Of a DNA stretch of 64,000 bases, positions 16,196 to 23,376 are shown one piece after another. The translations under genes and the position numbers were made by a program. Where the stretch lies: contig NZ_LIVZ01000012.1 of NCBI RefSeq assembly GCF_001905845.1, positions 1-64,000 of the forward strand. The letters are read 5' to 3'. This DNA comes from Streptomyces sp. TSRI0107 (GTDB taxonomy: Bacteria; Actinomycetota; Actinomycetes; Streptomycetales; Streptomycetaceae). The first letter of the stretch is position 1. Each line of letters begins with the position of its first letter. A model generated the notes under the pieces. That model searched no databases. It was not told where the DNA came from and saw only the letters and a program-made list of their open reading frames with translations.

Positions 16196-18565
16196 GTGAC
16201 GGGCTGGACCTGGACGTACGAGGGCTACGAGCCCGCCGACGAGCGACTGCGGGAGTCGCTGTGCACACTCGGCAACGGCTACTTCGCCACCCGCGGCGCC
16301 CTCCCGGAGTGCGTCGCGGACGACGTGCACTACCCGGGCACCTATGTGGCGGGCTGCTACAACCGGCTCACCTCCCATGTGGCGGGCCGCAGCGTCGACA
16401 ACGAGGACCTGGTCAACCTGCCCAACTGGCTGCCGCTGCGGTTCCGGCTGCGCGGCCGGCCCTGGCTCACCCCCGAGACCGCCAACGTCCTCGAACACCG
16501 ACAGGTCCTCCGCATGGACGTCGGCACCCTCGAACGCGTCACCCGCTACGGCCTCGGCAACGGCCGCTCCCTGACGGTGCGCCAGCAGCGCCTGGTGCAC
16601 ATGGCCGACCCGCATCTGGCCGCGCTGCGCACCGAGTTCACCGCCGAGGGCTTCGGCGGCGAACTCCACGTCGAGGCCGCCCTCGACGCCGGCGTCACCA
16701 ACGCCGGCGTCCCCCGCTACCGCGACCTGGACGGCAGGCACCTCACCCACGCGCACACCGGCACCGCCGCCGGCGACACGGCCTGGCTGCGCTGCCGCAC
16801 CCGCACCTCCGACATCCGGGTCGGCATGGCCTCCCGCCTCACCGGCGAGGGGAGCATCACCGTCCGGCACGCCCGCCCCCGCACCACCCAGCGGATCCGG
16901 CTGCGGCTGGCACCCGGCGCCCCCGTCACCGTCGACAAGACCATCGCCCTGCACACCTCCCGCGACCCGGCGATCAGTGACCCGCTGCACGCCGCGATCG
17001 CCCGGGTCGGCCGGGCCCCCGACTTCGACGACCTGCTCGCCGCCCACCGCACCGCCTGGTCCCACCTGTGGCGGCGGGCCGACCTGGACGTGCCGGGGGA
17101 GGCGGGCCGCATCCTGCGCCTGCACCTCTTCCACGTCCTGCAGACCCTCTCGCCGCACACCGCCGACCTCGACGTCGGCGTCCCGGCGCGCGGGCTGCAC
17201 GGCGAGGCCTACCGCGGGCACGTCTTCTGGGACGAGCTGTTCGTGCTGCCGTATCTCAACCTGCGTTTCCCGGAGGTCTCCCGGGCCCTGCTGCACTACC
17301 GGCACCGGCGCCTGGAGCAGGCCTGCACCGCCGCGCGCGAGGTGGGCCGGCGCGGCGCGATGTACCCGTGGCAGAGCGGCAGCGACGGCCGCGAGGAGAC
17401 CCAGCAACTGCATCTCAACCCGCGCTCCGGGCGCTGGCTGCCGGACCACTCGCACCTCCAGTACCACGTCGGATCGGCCATCGCCTACAACGTGTGGGAG
17501 TACTGCGAGGCCAGCGGCGACACCGAGTTCCGGCACACCAAGGGCGCCGAGATGCTGCTCCAGATCGCCCGGTTCTGGGCCGACTCGGCCACCTGGGACG
17601 AGCACCTCGGACGCCACCGGATCAAGGGCGTGATGGGACCCGACGAATACCACGACGCCTACCCGGACGCGATCGAACCCGGCCTCGACGACAACGCGTA
17701 CACCAACGTCATGGCCGCCTGGGTGCTCACCCGCACCCTGGAACTGCTGGCCTCCCTGCCCGAGCCGCGCCGCCGCGAACTCACCGAACGCGCCCGCCTC
17801 GACAGGCACGAGACGGAGCGCTGGGAGGAGGTGTCCCGCACCCTGCACGTGCCCTTCCACGAAGGGGTGATCAGCCAGTTCGAGGGCTACGGCGAGCTGG
17901 CCGAACTCGACTGGGCCGGCTACCGGGCGCAGTACGGCGACATCCGCCGCCTGGACCGGATCCTGGAGGCGGAGGACGACACCGTCAACCGCTACCAGGC
18001 CTCCAAGCAGGCCGACGTCCTGATGCTCGGCTACCTCTTCTCACCGCCCGAACTCCAGGGCCTCTTCGACCGGCTGGGACTGCGGCTGGACGACGAGACC
18101 TGGCACCGCACCGTCGACTACTACCTGCACCGCACCAGCCACGGCTCCACCCTCAGCGGCCTGGTCCACGGCTGGGTGCTGGCCCGCGCCCGGCGCGCCG
18201 AGGCCTGGCAGTTCTGCCAGGAGGCGCTGCGCGGCGACATCGCCGACGTGCAGGGCGGCACCACCGGCGAGGGCATCCACCTCGGCGCCATGGCCGGCAC
18301 CCTGGACCTCGTCCAGCGCGGCCTCACCGGCCTCACCACCCGCCAGGGCGCCCTCTGGCTGGACCCCGTCCCGCTCCCCGAACTGTCCACCTACGGCTTC
18401 TCCCTGCGCTACCAGGGCAACTGGGGCGTGCGGCTGCGGCTGCGCCACTCCCAGCTGGAGATCACCCTCCCCGCCTCCGACACCACCCCGATCGACGTCC
18501 GCCTCCCGGACCGCTCGGTACGGCTCCAGCCGGGGGAGACGGGAAGGCTGGTGCTGCCGGACTGA
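16196..18565 (+). CDS. GH65 glycoside phosphorylase/hydrolase
   Basis: 789 residues from a GTG with GGGAGGA eight bases upstream. The N-terminal beta-sandwich begins WTWTYEGYEPADERLRESLCTLGNGYFATRGA, as in kojibiose, maltose and trehalose phosphorylases. The (alpha/alpha)6 barrel has HVFWDELFVLPYL, YPWQSGSDGREETQ and GVMGPDEYHD, where Glu 484 is the catalytic acid. SHGSTLSGLVHGW matches the phosphate-binding loop. A small C-terminal beta domain closes it. GH65 enzymes act in the cytoplasm on alpha-glucosides. Beta-phosphoglucomutase, the common partner, is not next door. The substrate cannot be assigned. Confidence 0.85.
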   Translation: MTGWTWTYEGYEPADERLRESLCTLGNGYFATRGALPECVADDVHYPGTYVAGCYNRLTSHVAGRSVDNEDLVNLPNWLPLRFRLRGRPWLTPETANVLEHRQVLRMDVGTLERVTRYGLGNGRSLTVRQQRLVHMADPHLAALRTEFTAEGFGGELHVEAALDAGVTNAGVPRYRDLDGRHLTHAHTGTAAGDTAWLRCRTRTSDIRVGMASRLTGEGSITVRHARPRTTQRIRLRLAPGAPVTVDKTIALHTSRDPAISDPLHAAIARVGRAPDFDDLLAAHRTAWSHLWRRADLDVPGEAGRILRLHLFHVLQTLSPHTADLDVGVPARGLHGEAYRGHVFWDELFVLPYLNLRFPEVSRALLHYRHRRLEQACTAAREVGRRGAMYPWQSGSDGREETQQLHLNPRSGRWLPDHSHLQYHVGSAIAYNVWEYCEASGDTEFRHTKGAEMLLQIARFWADSATWDEHLGRHRIKGVMGPDEYHDAYPDAIEPGLDDNAYTNVMAAWVLTRTLELLASLPEPRRRELTERARLDRHETERWEEVSRTLHVPFHEGVISQFEGYGELAELDWAGYRAQYGDIRRLDRILEAEDDTVNRYQASKQADVLMLGYLFSPPELQGLFDRLGLRLDDETWHRTVDYYLHRTSHGSTLSGLVHGWVLARARRAEAWQFCQEALRGDIADVQGGTTGEGIHLGAMAGTLDLVQRGLTGLTTRQGALWLDPVPLPELSTYGFSLRYQGNWGVRLRLRHSQLEITLPASDTTPIDVRLPDRSVRLQPGETGRLVLPD

Positions 18566-18580
18566 GCGAGACCCGCCGCC

Positions 18581-18676
18581 TCACCAGGACCGGGCGGCCC
18601 GCCGCAGACGGTCCCGGACGCGCAGCACGTCGGGGTCGGGGCGCTCCGCGCACAGGGACCGGGGGAGCACGCTGTA
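18581..18676 (-). pseudogene. Possible C-terminal relic of an unknown gene
   Basis: On the minus strand, the stop at 18581-18583 is preceded by about 31 codons with strong coding character (YSVLPRSLCAERPDPDVL then RVRDRLRRAARSW). Upstream of this the character is lost, at the point where another C-terminal-looking tail begins on the plus strand. No start or binding site is visible. The family is not recognised. Confidence 0.3.
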
Positions 18677-18726
18677 CTCGGCTGGACGGGCTGATCCGCG
18701 CCGCCTCCGGCGAGCTCACCGCCTGA
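18676..18726 (+). pseudogene. Possible C-terminal relic, plus strand
   Basis: A short tail reading RLDGLIRAASGELTA and a TGA stop, without a start or a body upstream. It meets the minus-strand relic ending at 18676 head to head, as if a deletion had removed the 5' parts of two divergent genes. Family unknown; support is coding character only. Confidence 0.25.
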
Positions 18727-18845
18727 CCGCCGCCCCCGCCGTGCGGGCCGTGCCCGCCGGGTGGCATCGTCGGAACGACGATCTTTCGGACCACCCGTCA
18801 CACAGCCTCGCCCGTCAAGACCGCATGGATCAGGAAGTCGACGTC

Positions 18846-19736
18846 ATGACCACCAAGCTCACCGTGAGCGTCCTCGGCACCGGCATCATGGGCGCCGCGA
18901 TGGCCCGCAACCTCGCCCGCGCCGGACACACCGTCCACGCCTGGAACCGCACCCGCGCCAAGGCCGAACCCCTCGCTGCCGACGGCGTGCACATCGCCGG
19001 CACCCCCGCCGACGCGGTGCGGGACGCCGACGTGGTCCTCACCATGCTCCACGACGGTGCCGCCGTCCTGGAGACGATGGACCAGGCCGCGCCCGCCCTG
19101 CGCCCCGGCACCGTCTGGGCGCAGTCGACCACCGCGGGCCTGGAGGCCATGGCCGGCCTGGCCGGATTCGCCGACGAGCACGGTCTCGTGCTCTACGACG
19201 CCCCCGTGCTCGGCACCCGCGCGCCCGCCGAGGCCGGACAGCTCCTGGTGCTCGCCGCCGGACCCGTCGAGCACCGCGAGCGGGTCGTCCCCGTCTTCGA
19301 CGCGGTCGGCGCCCGCACGGTGTGGACCGGCGACGACAGCGCCGCCGCCACCGCGACCCGGCTGAAGCTGGTCGCCAACAGCTGGGTCCTCGCGGCCACG
19401 GCCGCGACCGGCGAGGTCCTAGCCCTGGCGCAGGCACTCGGCGTGGACCCGCAGGGCTTCTTCGACGCCATAGCGGGCGGCCCGCTCGACATGGGCTATC
19501 TGCACGCCAAGGCGGGCCTGATCCTGGAGGACCGGCTCTCGCCCGCGCAGTTCGCGGTCGGCACCGCGGCCAAGGACGCCCGGCTCATCGTCGAGGCCGG
19601 CGAGCGGCACGGCGTCCGCCTGGACGTGGCCGCCGCGAGCGCCGCCCGGCTGGAACGCGCCGCCGCGCAGGGCCACGCCCACGAGGACATGGCCGCCGCG
19701 TACTTCGCCAGCTTCGACGAGCAGCCCGACGCCTGA
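18846..19736 (+). CDS. NAD(P)-dependent oxidoreductase, beta-hydroxyacid dehydrogenase family
   Basis: 296 residues, the usual length for this family. A Rossmann domain opens with VSVLGTGIMGAAMARNLARAGHTVHAWNRT, the conserved GxGxMG dinucleotide motif with an Arg/Thr end that suggests NADP. The C-terminal helical domain contains KLVANSWVL, with the family's catalytic Lys, and ends GERHGVRLDVAAASAARLERAAAQGH. Known members act on 3-hydroxyisobutyrate, 6-phosphogluconate-like acids or succinic semialdehyde. The ATG at 18846 has AGGA about ten bases upstream; one at 18825 would add seven residues. The sugar isomerase RpiB 128 bases downstream suggests carbohydrate metabolism. Confidence 0.85.
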   Translation: MTTKLTVSVLGTGIMGAAMARNLARAGHTVHAWNRTRAKAEPLAADGVHIAGTPADAVRDADVVLTMLHDGAAVLETMDQAAPALRPGTVWAQSTTAGLEAMAGLAGFADEHGLVLYDAPVLGTRAPAEAGQLLVLAAGPVEHRERVVPVFDAVGARTVWTGDDSAAATATRLKLVANSWVLAATAATGEVLALAQALGVDPQGFFDAIAGGPLDMGYLHAKAGLILEDRLSPAQFAVGTAAKDARLIVEAGERHGVRLDVAAASAARLERAAAQGHAHEDMAAAYFASFDEQPDA

Positions 19737-19754
19737 CCCGAGAGGAAGACCCGC

Positions 19755-19817
19755 ATGTCCAAGCCCCCGCTGCCGCCCGCGGCCCAGGGGCTCCTGCGCC
19801 GCCCCAACCCCTACCCG
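19755..19817 (+). pseudogene. N-terminal stub of a PPOX-class F420-dependent enzyme
   Basis: A normal gene start (GAGAGGAAG then ATG) opens a frame reading MSKPPLPPAAQGLLRRPNPY, which is how PPOX-class F420-dependent oxidoreductases begin. After about 20 residues the similarity stops and the frame runs on out of register into the rpiB promoter and gene. The core FMN/F420-binding barrel is absent. This looks like a 5' stub left by a deletion ending just before rpiB. The match is by memory of the family's N-terminus. Confidence 0.45.
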
Positions 19818-19864
19818 GACCGCGTCCGCGCCCGGGCTCCGGGCGCGGGGGTAGTCTCCAGGAC

Positions 19865-20320
19865 ATGCGGATTGCCGTCTCCTCCGACATGGACGAACCC
19901 GTGGCCCGACTGCTGGTGGCCGAACTCCGCGGCCGCGGCCACGAGGTGCTGACCCACGGCGCGCTGCGCCCCGGGGACGACCCCCAGTGGGCGGTCTGCT
20001 CCGCCGCGGCGGCCCGGGACGTGGCCGACGGGGCGGCGGACCAGGCCGTGGTCTGCTGCTGGACCGGCACGGGCGCGTCGATCGCCGCGAACAAGGTGCC
20101 CGGCGTCCGGGCCGCCCTGTGCACGGACGCCTACACGGCCGACGGCGCCCGCCGCTGGAACGACGCCAACGTGCTGGCCCTCAGCCTGCGACTGACCTCG
20201 GAACCGCTGCTGAAGGAGATCCTCGACGCGTGGTTCACGGGCACGCCCAGCGAGGACCCCGAGGACCGCGGCAACGTGTCCCGCGTCGCCGGCCTGGACG
20301 ACGACCGCAGCAGCCGGTAG
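19865..20320 (+). CDS. rpiB: RpiB/LacA/LacB-family sugar-phosphate isomerase
   Basis: 151 residues, typical for RpiB. It begins MRIAVSSDMDEPVARLLVAELRGRGHEV, with the N-terminal strand and Asp of the family, then DQAVVCCWTGTGASIAANKVPGVRAALC. The Cys and the GTGxSIAANK anion-binding loop mark the active site. WNDANVLALSLR completes the signature. It interconverts ribose and ribulose 5-phosphates or a related pair. No good ribosome site precedes the ATG, but TAGTCT lies at 19852-19857, about seven bases upstream, so the message may be leaderless. A perfect hairpin follows the stop. Confidence 0.85.
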   Translation: MRIAVSSDMDEPVARLLVAELRGRGHEVLTHGALRPGDDPQWAVCSAAAARDVADGAADQAVVCCWTGTGASIAANKVPGVRAALCTDAYTADGARRWNDANVLALSLRLTSEPLLKEILDAWFTGTPSEDPEDRGNVSRVAGLDDDRSSR

Positions 20321-20324
20321 ACGA

Positions 20325-20375
20325 CGACATGCCGGTGCGCAGGACCACGTCCTGGTCCTGCGCACCGGCATGTCG
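20325..20375. terminator. Perfect 23-bp stem terminator
   Basis: The arms at 20325-20347 and 20353-20375 are exactly complementary over 23 bp with a 5-base loop (cgtcc). The hairpin starts four bases after the rpiB stop and lies before the end of the convergent gene at 20389, so it can end transcription in both directions. A stem this long without mismatch is uncommon. Confidence 0.85.
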
Positions 20376-20388
20376 GTCGGAGATCGGT

Positions 20389-20736
20389 CTACATCCGGTC
20401 GCCCTTCGGCTTGCCCCGCTGGTCGGGGGTGCCGTGCGGCGGCGGGCTGAGCGGCTCGCCCGCGGTTGCCGGGGACACCGGTGAACCGGCGTGGCCCTGG
20501 CCCTGCTCGGGGCGGAGCGCCGTCGGATCGCCGCCCGTCGGCTCGGCGCCCGCGTGCAGCTGTTCCAGGCGCGCGGTCAGCAGCTCGGTCACCGGTAGCC
20601 GGTCGGCGTGCGTCCGCTCGTAGGCGATCAGCTCCTCCACCTCCTCGGCGCTCAGCGAGCGCACCCGGCTCTCGAGCCCGCCGATGGGCAGGTGGTCGTA
20701 GTCGGGCAGGGGCAGTGCGCTGCGGCCGTCGGCCAT
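20389..20736 (-). CDS. Conserved actinobacterial small protein of unknown function
   Basis: 115 residues. The N-terminal 50 form a conserved-looking acidic block (LPLPDYDHLPIGGLESRVRSL, SAEEVEELIAYERTHADR), seen in small Streptomyces proteins often found near stress genes. The remainder is Pro/Gly/Gln-rich and probably disordered. The ATG at 20736 has GGAGGAAG eight bases upstream. No enzyme motif, membrane segment or signal peptide is present. It may be an assembly or regulatory partner; function unknown. Confidence 0.65.
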   Translation of the reverse strand: MADGRSALPLPDYDHLPIGGLESRVRSLSAEEVEELIAYERTHADRLPVTELLTARLEQLHAGAEPTGGDPTALRPEQGQGHAGSPVSPATAGEPLSPPPHGTPDQRGKPKGDRM

Positions 20737-20768
20737 GGATCTCACTTCCTCCGTAGGTGTGCGGGTGG

Positions 20769-21137
20769 TCAGCCGGGGCCGCCTCCGCCCCAGGAACCGC
20801 TGGAACCCTTGGACCAGCGCGGCCGCGACTGGTCGGAACCGGTCCGTGTGCGCGCGTTGCCGAAGCTGCCCATCTCGTGCGGCAGGAGCGGGCGGCCGCC
20901 CTTCGGCATCTTGGGCACTTCGAGGGGTTCCCGGGTCTCCCTGACCTCATGCACCGCGCCGCCCGGCGGCAGGTGCGGCTGCTCCTCGGGCCGCGGACGC
21001 GGCGATTCGCGGAGCCTGATACGCGTGCCTAGCCAGAAGCCGCCCAGCAGGAGCGCCAGTACGGCGATGCCCACGACGAACATCGCGATGCTGAGCAGTC
21101 CGCTCGGCTGGGCCAACTGCATCATTGCGGTACTCAT
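20769..21137 (-). CDS. DUF6479-like single-pass membrane protein
   Basis: 122 residues. After a short N-terminus comes one membrane helix (LLSIAMFVVGIAVLALLLGG) and then a long hydrophilic tail rich in Arg, Pro and Gly, with PEEQPHLPPGGAVHEVRETREP and a Gly/Ser/Trp end. This layout matches the DUF6479 family, common in Streptomyces and of unknown role. The tail is probably cytoplasmic. It is 32 bases upstream of the gene at 20736 on the same strand, so co-transcription is likely. Confidence 0.65.
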   Translation of the reverse strand: MSTAMMQLAQPSGLLSIAMFVVGIAVLALLLGGFWLGTRIRLRESPRPRPEEQPHLPPGGAVHEVRETREPLEVPKMPKGGRPLLPHEMGSFGNARTRTGSDQSRPRWSKGSSGSWGGGGPG

Positions 21138-21204
21138 ACGGTGCGAATACCCCCCAAAACGGACATGAACCCGATCGCTCCGGGTCTCACCGTCGGCTGC
21201 GGTT

Positions 21205-21609
21205 TCATTCCGAGCGGGCCTCGCGCGTCCTGGAACGGTTGGCCTTGCGGATCGCCTCCAGCAGCTCGGCCTTCGACATCCGGGACCGTCCGTCCACGTC
21301 GAGCCGCCTGGCCAGGTCGTACAGATGCTCCTTCGAGGCGTTCTCGTCGACGCCCTCGCCGCTGCGTCCGCCGACCTGCCGCGGCCGTGCCGACCGCGGG
21401 TCCGAGGGACCCCTGCGGCCGCCCTCCTTGCGCTCCCAGTGGTCGCCGACCTTCTCGTACGAGTGCTTCAGCGCGCCGTAGGCGACGCGGTGCGCCCGCT
21501 CGCCCTCGCCGTACTGCTCGACCGCCGAGTCGTGCGCCTTGATCCAGGTGCGCTGGGCGTCCCGCGGCGAACGCTCCAGCGTCGACGGCAGTTCCTCTCG
21601 TCCCGGCAT
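21205..21609 (-). CDS. ChaB-family protein with Rho-N-like C-terminal domain
   Basis: 134 residues; the ATG has a strong AAGGAGGTG seven bases upstream. The first half is a ChaB-like domain (LPSTLERSPRDAQRTWIKAHDSA, AYGALKHSYEKVGDHWERK). The second half carries a SAP/Rho-N-like helix pair (SKEHLYDLARRLDVDGRSRMSKAELLEAIRKAN), a fold that often binds nucleic acid. ChaB was named for a gene near the E. coli cation exchanger ChaA, and its function is unclear. It stands apart from its neighbours and faces away from the Cys-rich protein at 21739, with 129 bases between them for a divergent promoter. Confidence 0.8.
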   Translation of the reverse strand: MPGREELPSTLERSPRDAQRTWIKAHDSAVEQYGEGERAHRVAYGALKHSYEKVGDHWERKEGGRRGPSDPRSARPRQVGGRSGEGVDENASKEHLYDLARRLDVDGRSRMSKAELLEAIRKANRSRTREARSE

Positions 21610-21738
21610 GTGTCCCACCTCCTTCGGCGCGGGTGTGTCCGGCGCCGCACGAGTGCCCGGGGCGGAGGGCGGAAAACCGGCCGCGGCCCGGCCCCCCCGG
21701 GGGGTTTCGCGGACCGCCCGGCGGCTACCCGGAGCGAT

Positions 21739-22113
21739 GTGACTACGACGCCATCGCAAGCAGAACTCATCCGGTTCCTGGAGGACCGGTTCGTCTGCGC
21801 GCAGGCGTGCACGGACTGTGCGCGGGCCTGTGCGCTGCGCGCGAGCCTGGTGGATCCGGACGGTACGCCGGAGCAGGAGCTCGTCCGCCGCAAGGGGATC
21901 ATGTGCGCCGAGGTGTGCGACGCCACCTGCCGGATGCTGGCCGAGCAGAGCCAGCTGGACGAGGCCGGCCTGCGGGTCCAGCTGGAGTGGTGCCGGACGG
22001 TCTGCCTGGAGTCCGCGCACGTCTTCGACAAGCGGGCCGGCGCGGAGGAGGCCGCCGAGGCCTGCCGTGGCTGCGCCCGCGCCTGCACGGACTTCCTCGG
22101 CAGCCTCGGCTGA
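21739..22113 (+). CDS. Cys-rich four-helix-bundle (copper-storage type) protein
   Basis: 124 residues from a GTG with GGAG four bases upstream. It contains repeated Cys-x3-Cys and Cys-x2-Cys motifs on four predicted helices: CAQACTDCARAC, CAEVCDATC, CRTVCLESAH and CRGCARACTDF. This is the pattern of DUF326 proteins and of the copper-storage protein Csp family, whose four-helix bundle lines its core with thiolates. Such genes are often mislabelled ferredoxin; the spacing does not fit an iron-sulfur ferredoxin. There is no signal peptide, so a cytoplasmic metal-buffering role is likely. A hairpin follows it. Confidence 0.8.
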   Translation: MTTTPSQAELIRFLEDRFVCAQACTDCARACALRASLVDPDGTPEQELVRRKGIMCAEVCDATCRMLAEQSQLDEAGLRVQLEWCRTVCLESAHVFDKRAGAEEAAEACRGCARACTDFLGSLG

Positions 22114-22129
22114 GCCGGACCGCGAACCG

Positions 22130-22163
22130 GCGCCGGGCCGGACCGCGAACCCCGGCCCGGCGC
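22130..22163. terminator. Hairpin terminator
   Basis: Perfect 10-bp arms gcgccgggcc (22130-22139) and ggcccggcgc (22154-22163) with a 14-base loop, after the stop of the Cys-rich protein gene. The loop and upstream flank share a short direct repeat (gccggaccgcgaacc). Confidence 0.55.
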
Positions 22164-22246
22164 TGCCGCACCCGGCATTCCCTATTTCTGTAACACGTTC
22201 TACCGTGTGCGCCGTCAGGACCGCCCTTGGGGAGCCTGGAGGCGCC

Positions 22247-23084
22247 GTGCACCTCGACTGCACGCCGAGCAGCAGCGGCTGCGCAGCGAACTGCGCGCCT
22301 ACTTCGCCGGTCTGGTGCCGGACGGCGCGTCCGCCCGGCACGCCGACCCGGCCGAGCAGAAGCGGTTCTACCGACGCACCATCCGACGCCTCGGCGCGGA
22401 CGGCTGGCTCGGGGTGAGGCGGGCGTCCCGCTGCCGCTCATGGCGCTCAACACGGTCGGCCCGACGCTCATGCGGTACGGCACCGAGGAGCAGAAGACGC
22501 GCTTCCTGCCCCGGATCCTCGCCGGCGAGACCGACTTCGCCATCGGCTACAGCGAGCCCGACGCGGGCACCGACCTCGCCGCCCTCAAGACGCGCGCGGT
22601 GCGCGACGGCGACGACTACGTGGTCGACGGCCACAAGATCTGGACCACCAACGGAGACACCGCCGACTGGGTCTGGCCGGCCGTCCGCACCGACCCCGCC
22701 GCCCCGCCGCACCGGGGCATCACCATGCTGCTGGTGCCGACCTCCGACCCCGGCTACTCGTGCACCGTCATCCGCACCCTCGCCGCCCACGGCACCATGG
22801 CGATCCGCGCCCTCCACGACGTCCAGCGCTGGGCCGCCGGCACCAAGCTCGCCGACGGCCGCCGCGTCGTCGACCTGCCCTGGGTACGCCACCGCTTGGC
22901 GCGGACGCACGCCCGGCTGGAGGCGCTGAAGCTGCTCAACCGGCAGATGGTCGCCGCCCTCCAGCACGGCACCCTCACCCCGCAGGACGCCTCCGCCGTC
23001 AAGGTGTACGGCTCCGAGGCACGCCGGGACCGGGCTCGCCCGCGGACGCACCCCCGACTCGTACGGGCGCGCGCCGCGCGGTGA
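22247..23084 (+). pseudogene. Acyl-CoA dehydrogenase pseudogene, multiply frameshifted and deleted
   Basis: A GTG with a GGAG site starts VHLDCTP, after which the frame is lost by one missing base; the correct continuation EQQRLRSELRAYFAGLVPDG is in another frame. A second lesion after DGWLGV removes the segment that should include the flavin-contact region, and the frame changes again into PLMALNTVGPTLMRYGTEEQK, IGYSEPDAGTDLAAL and IWTTNGDTADWVW, unmistakable acyl-CoA dehydrogenase blocks. A further deletion shortens the middle, and the C-terminus after LNRQMVAALQHGTL is unrecognisable. It cannot make a working enzyme. It is one of several broken CoA-ester catabolic genes in the window. Confidence 0.85.
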
Positions 23085-23376
23085 CGGCGCGTGGCGCAGT
23101 CGGCGTACGCCCGCCTGCCCCCGTGCGCCCATACGCCGTACGGCAGACCGGTCCCCGCATCCGCCGCCGGCACCCGGCGGCCGTGCCTGACGGGCACCGT
23201 CCCGCGCGCCGTTCCCGCACGTCCACGGCGGCGACCGCCGCCCAAACGCATCCTTCGGGCGATGGCGGGGCGCGGTGGGGGCGCACGCCCGGCACCGTAC
23301 AAAGTCGGCCCATAGCCCGCCATACTGGACCCGGCCAGGGGAGGGCGCGGACCACCGACGGGGGCGACGGCGAGCG

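Noticed and set aside
15620..17860. 746-codon minus-strand frame opposite the GH65 gene
   Set aside because: The plus strand has diagnostic GH65 motifs and a ribosome site. The minus frame has low-complexity composition only.
21739..22113. Ferredoxin, the label often given to such Cys-rich genes
   Set aside because: The Cys spacing lies on predicted helices with CxxxC/CxxC repeats and does not match 2Fe-2S, 3Fe-4S or 4Fe-4S ferredoxins; the four-helix copper-binding type fits better.
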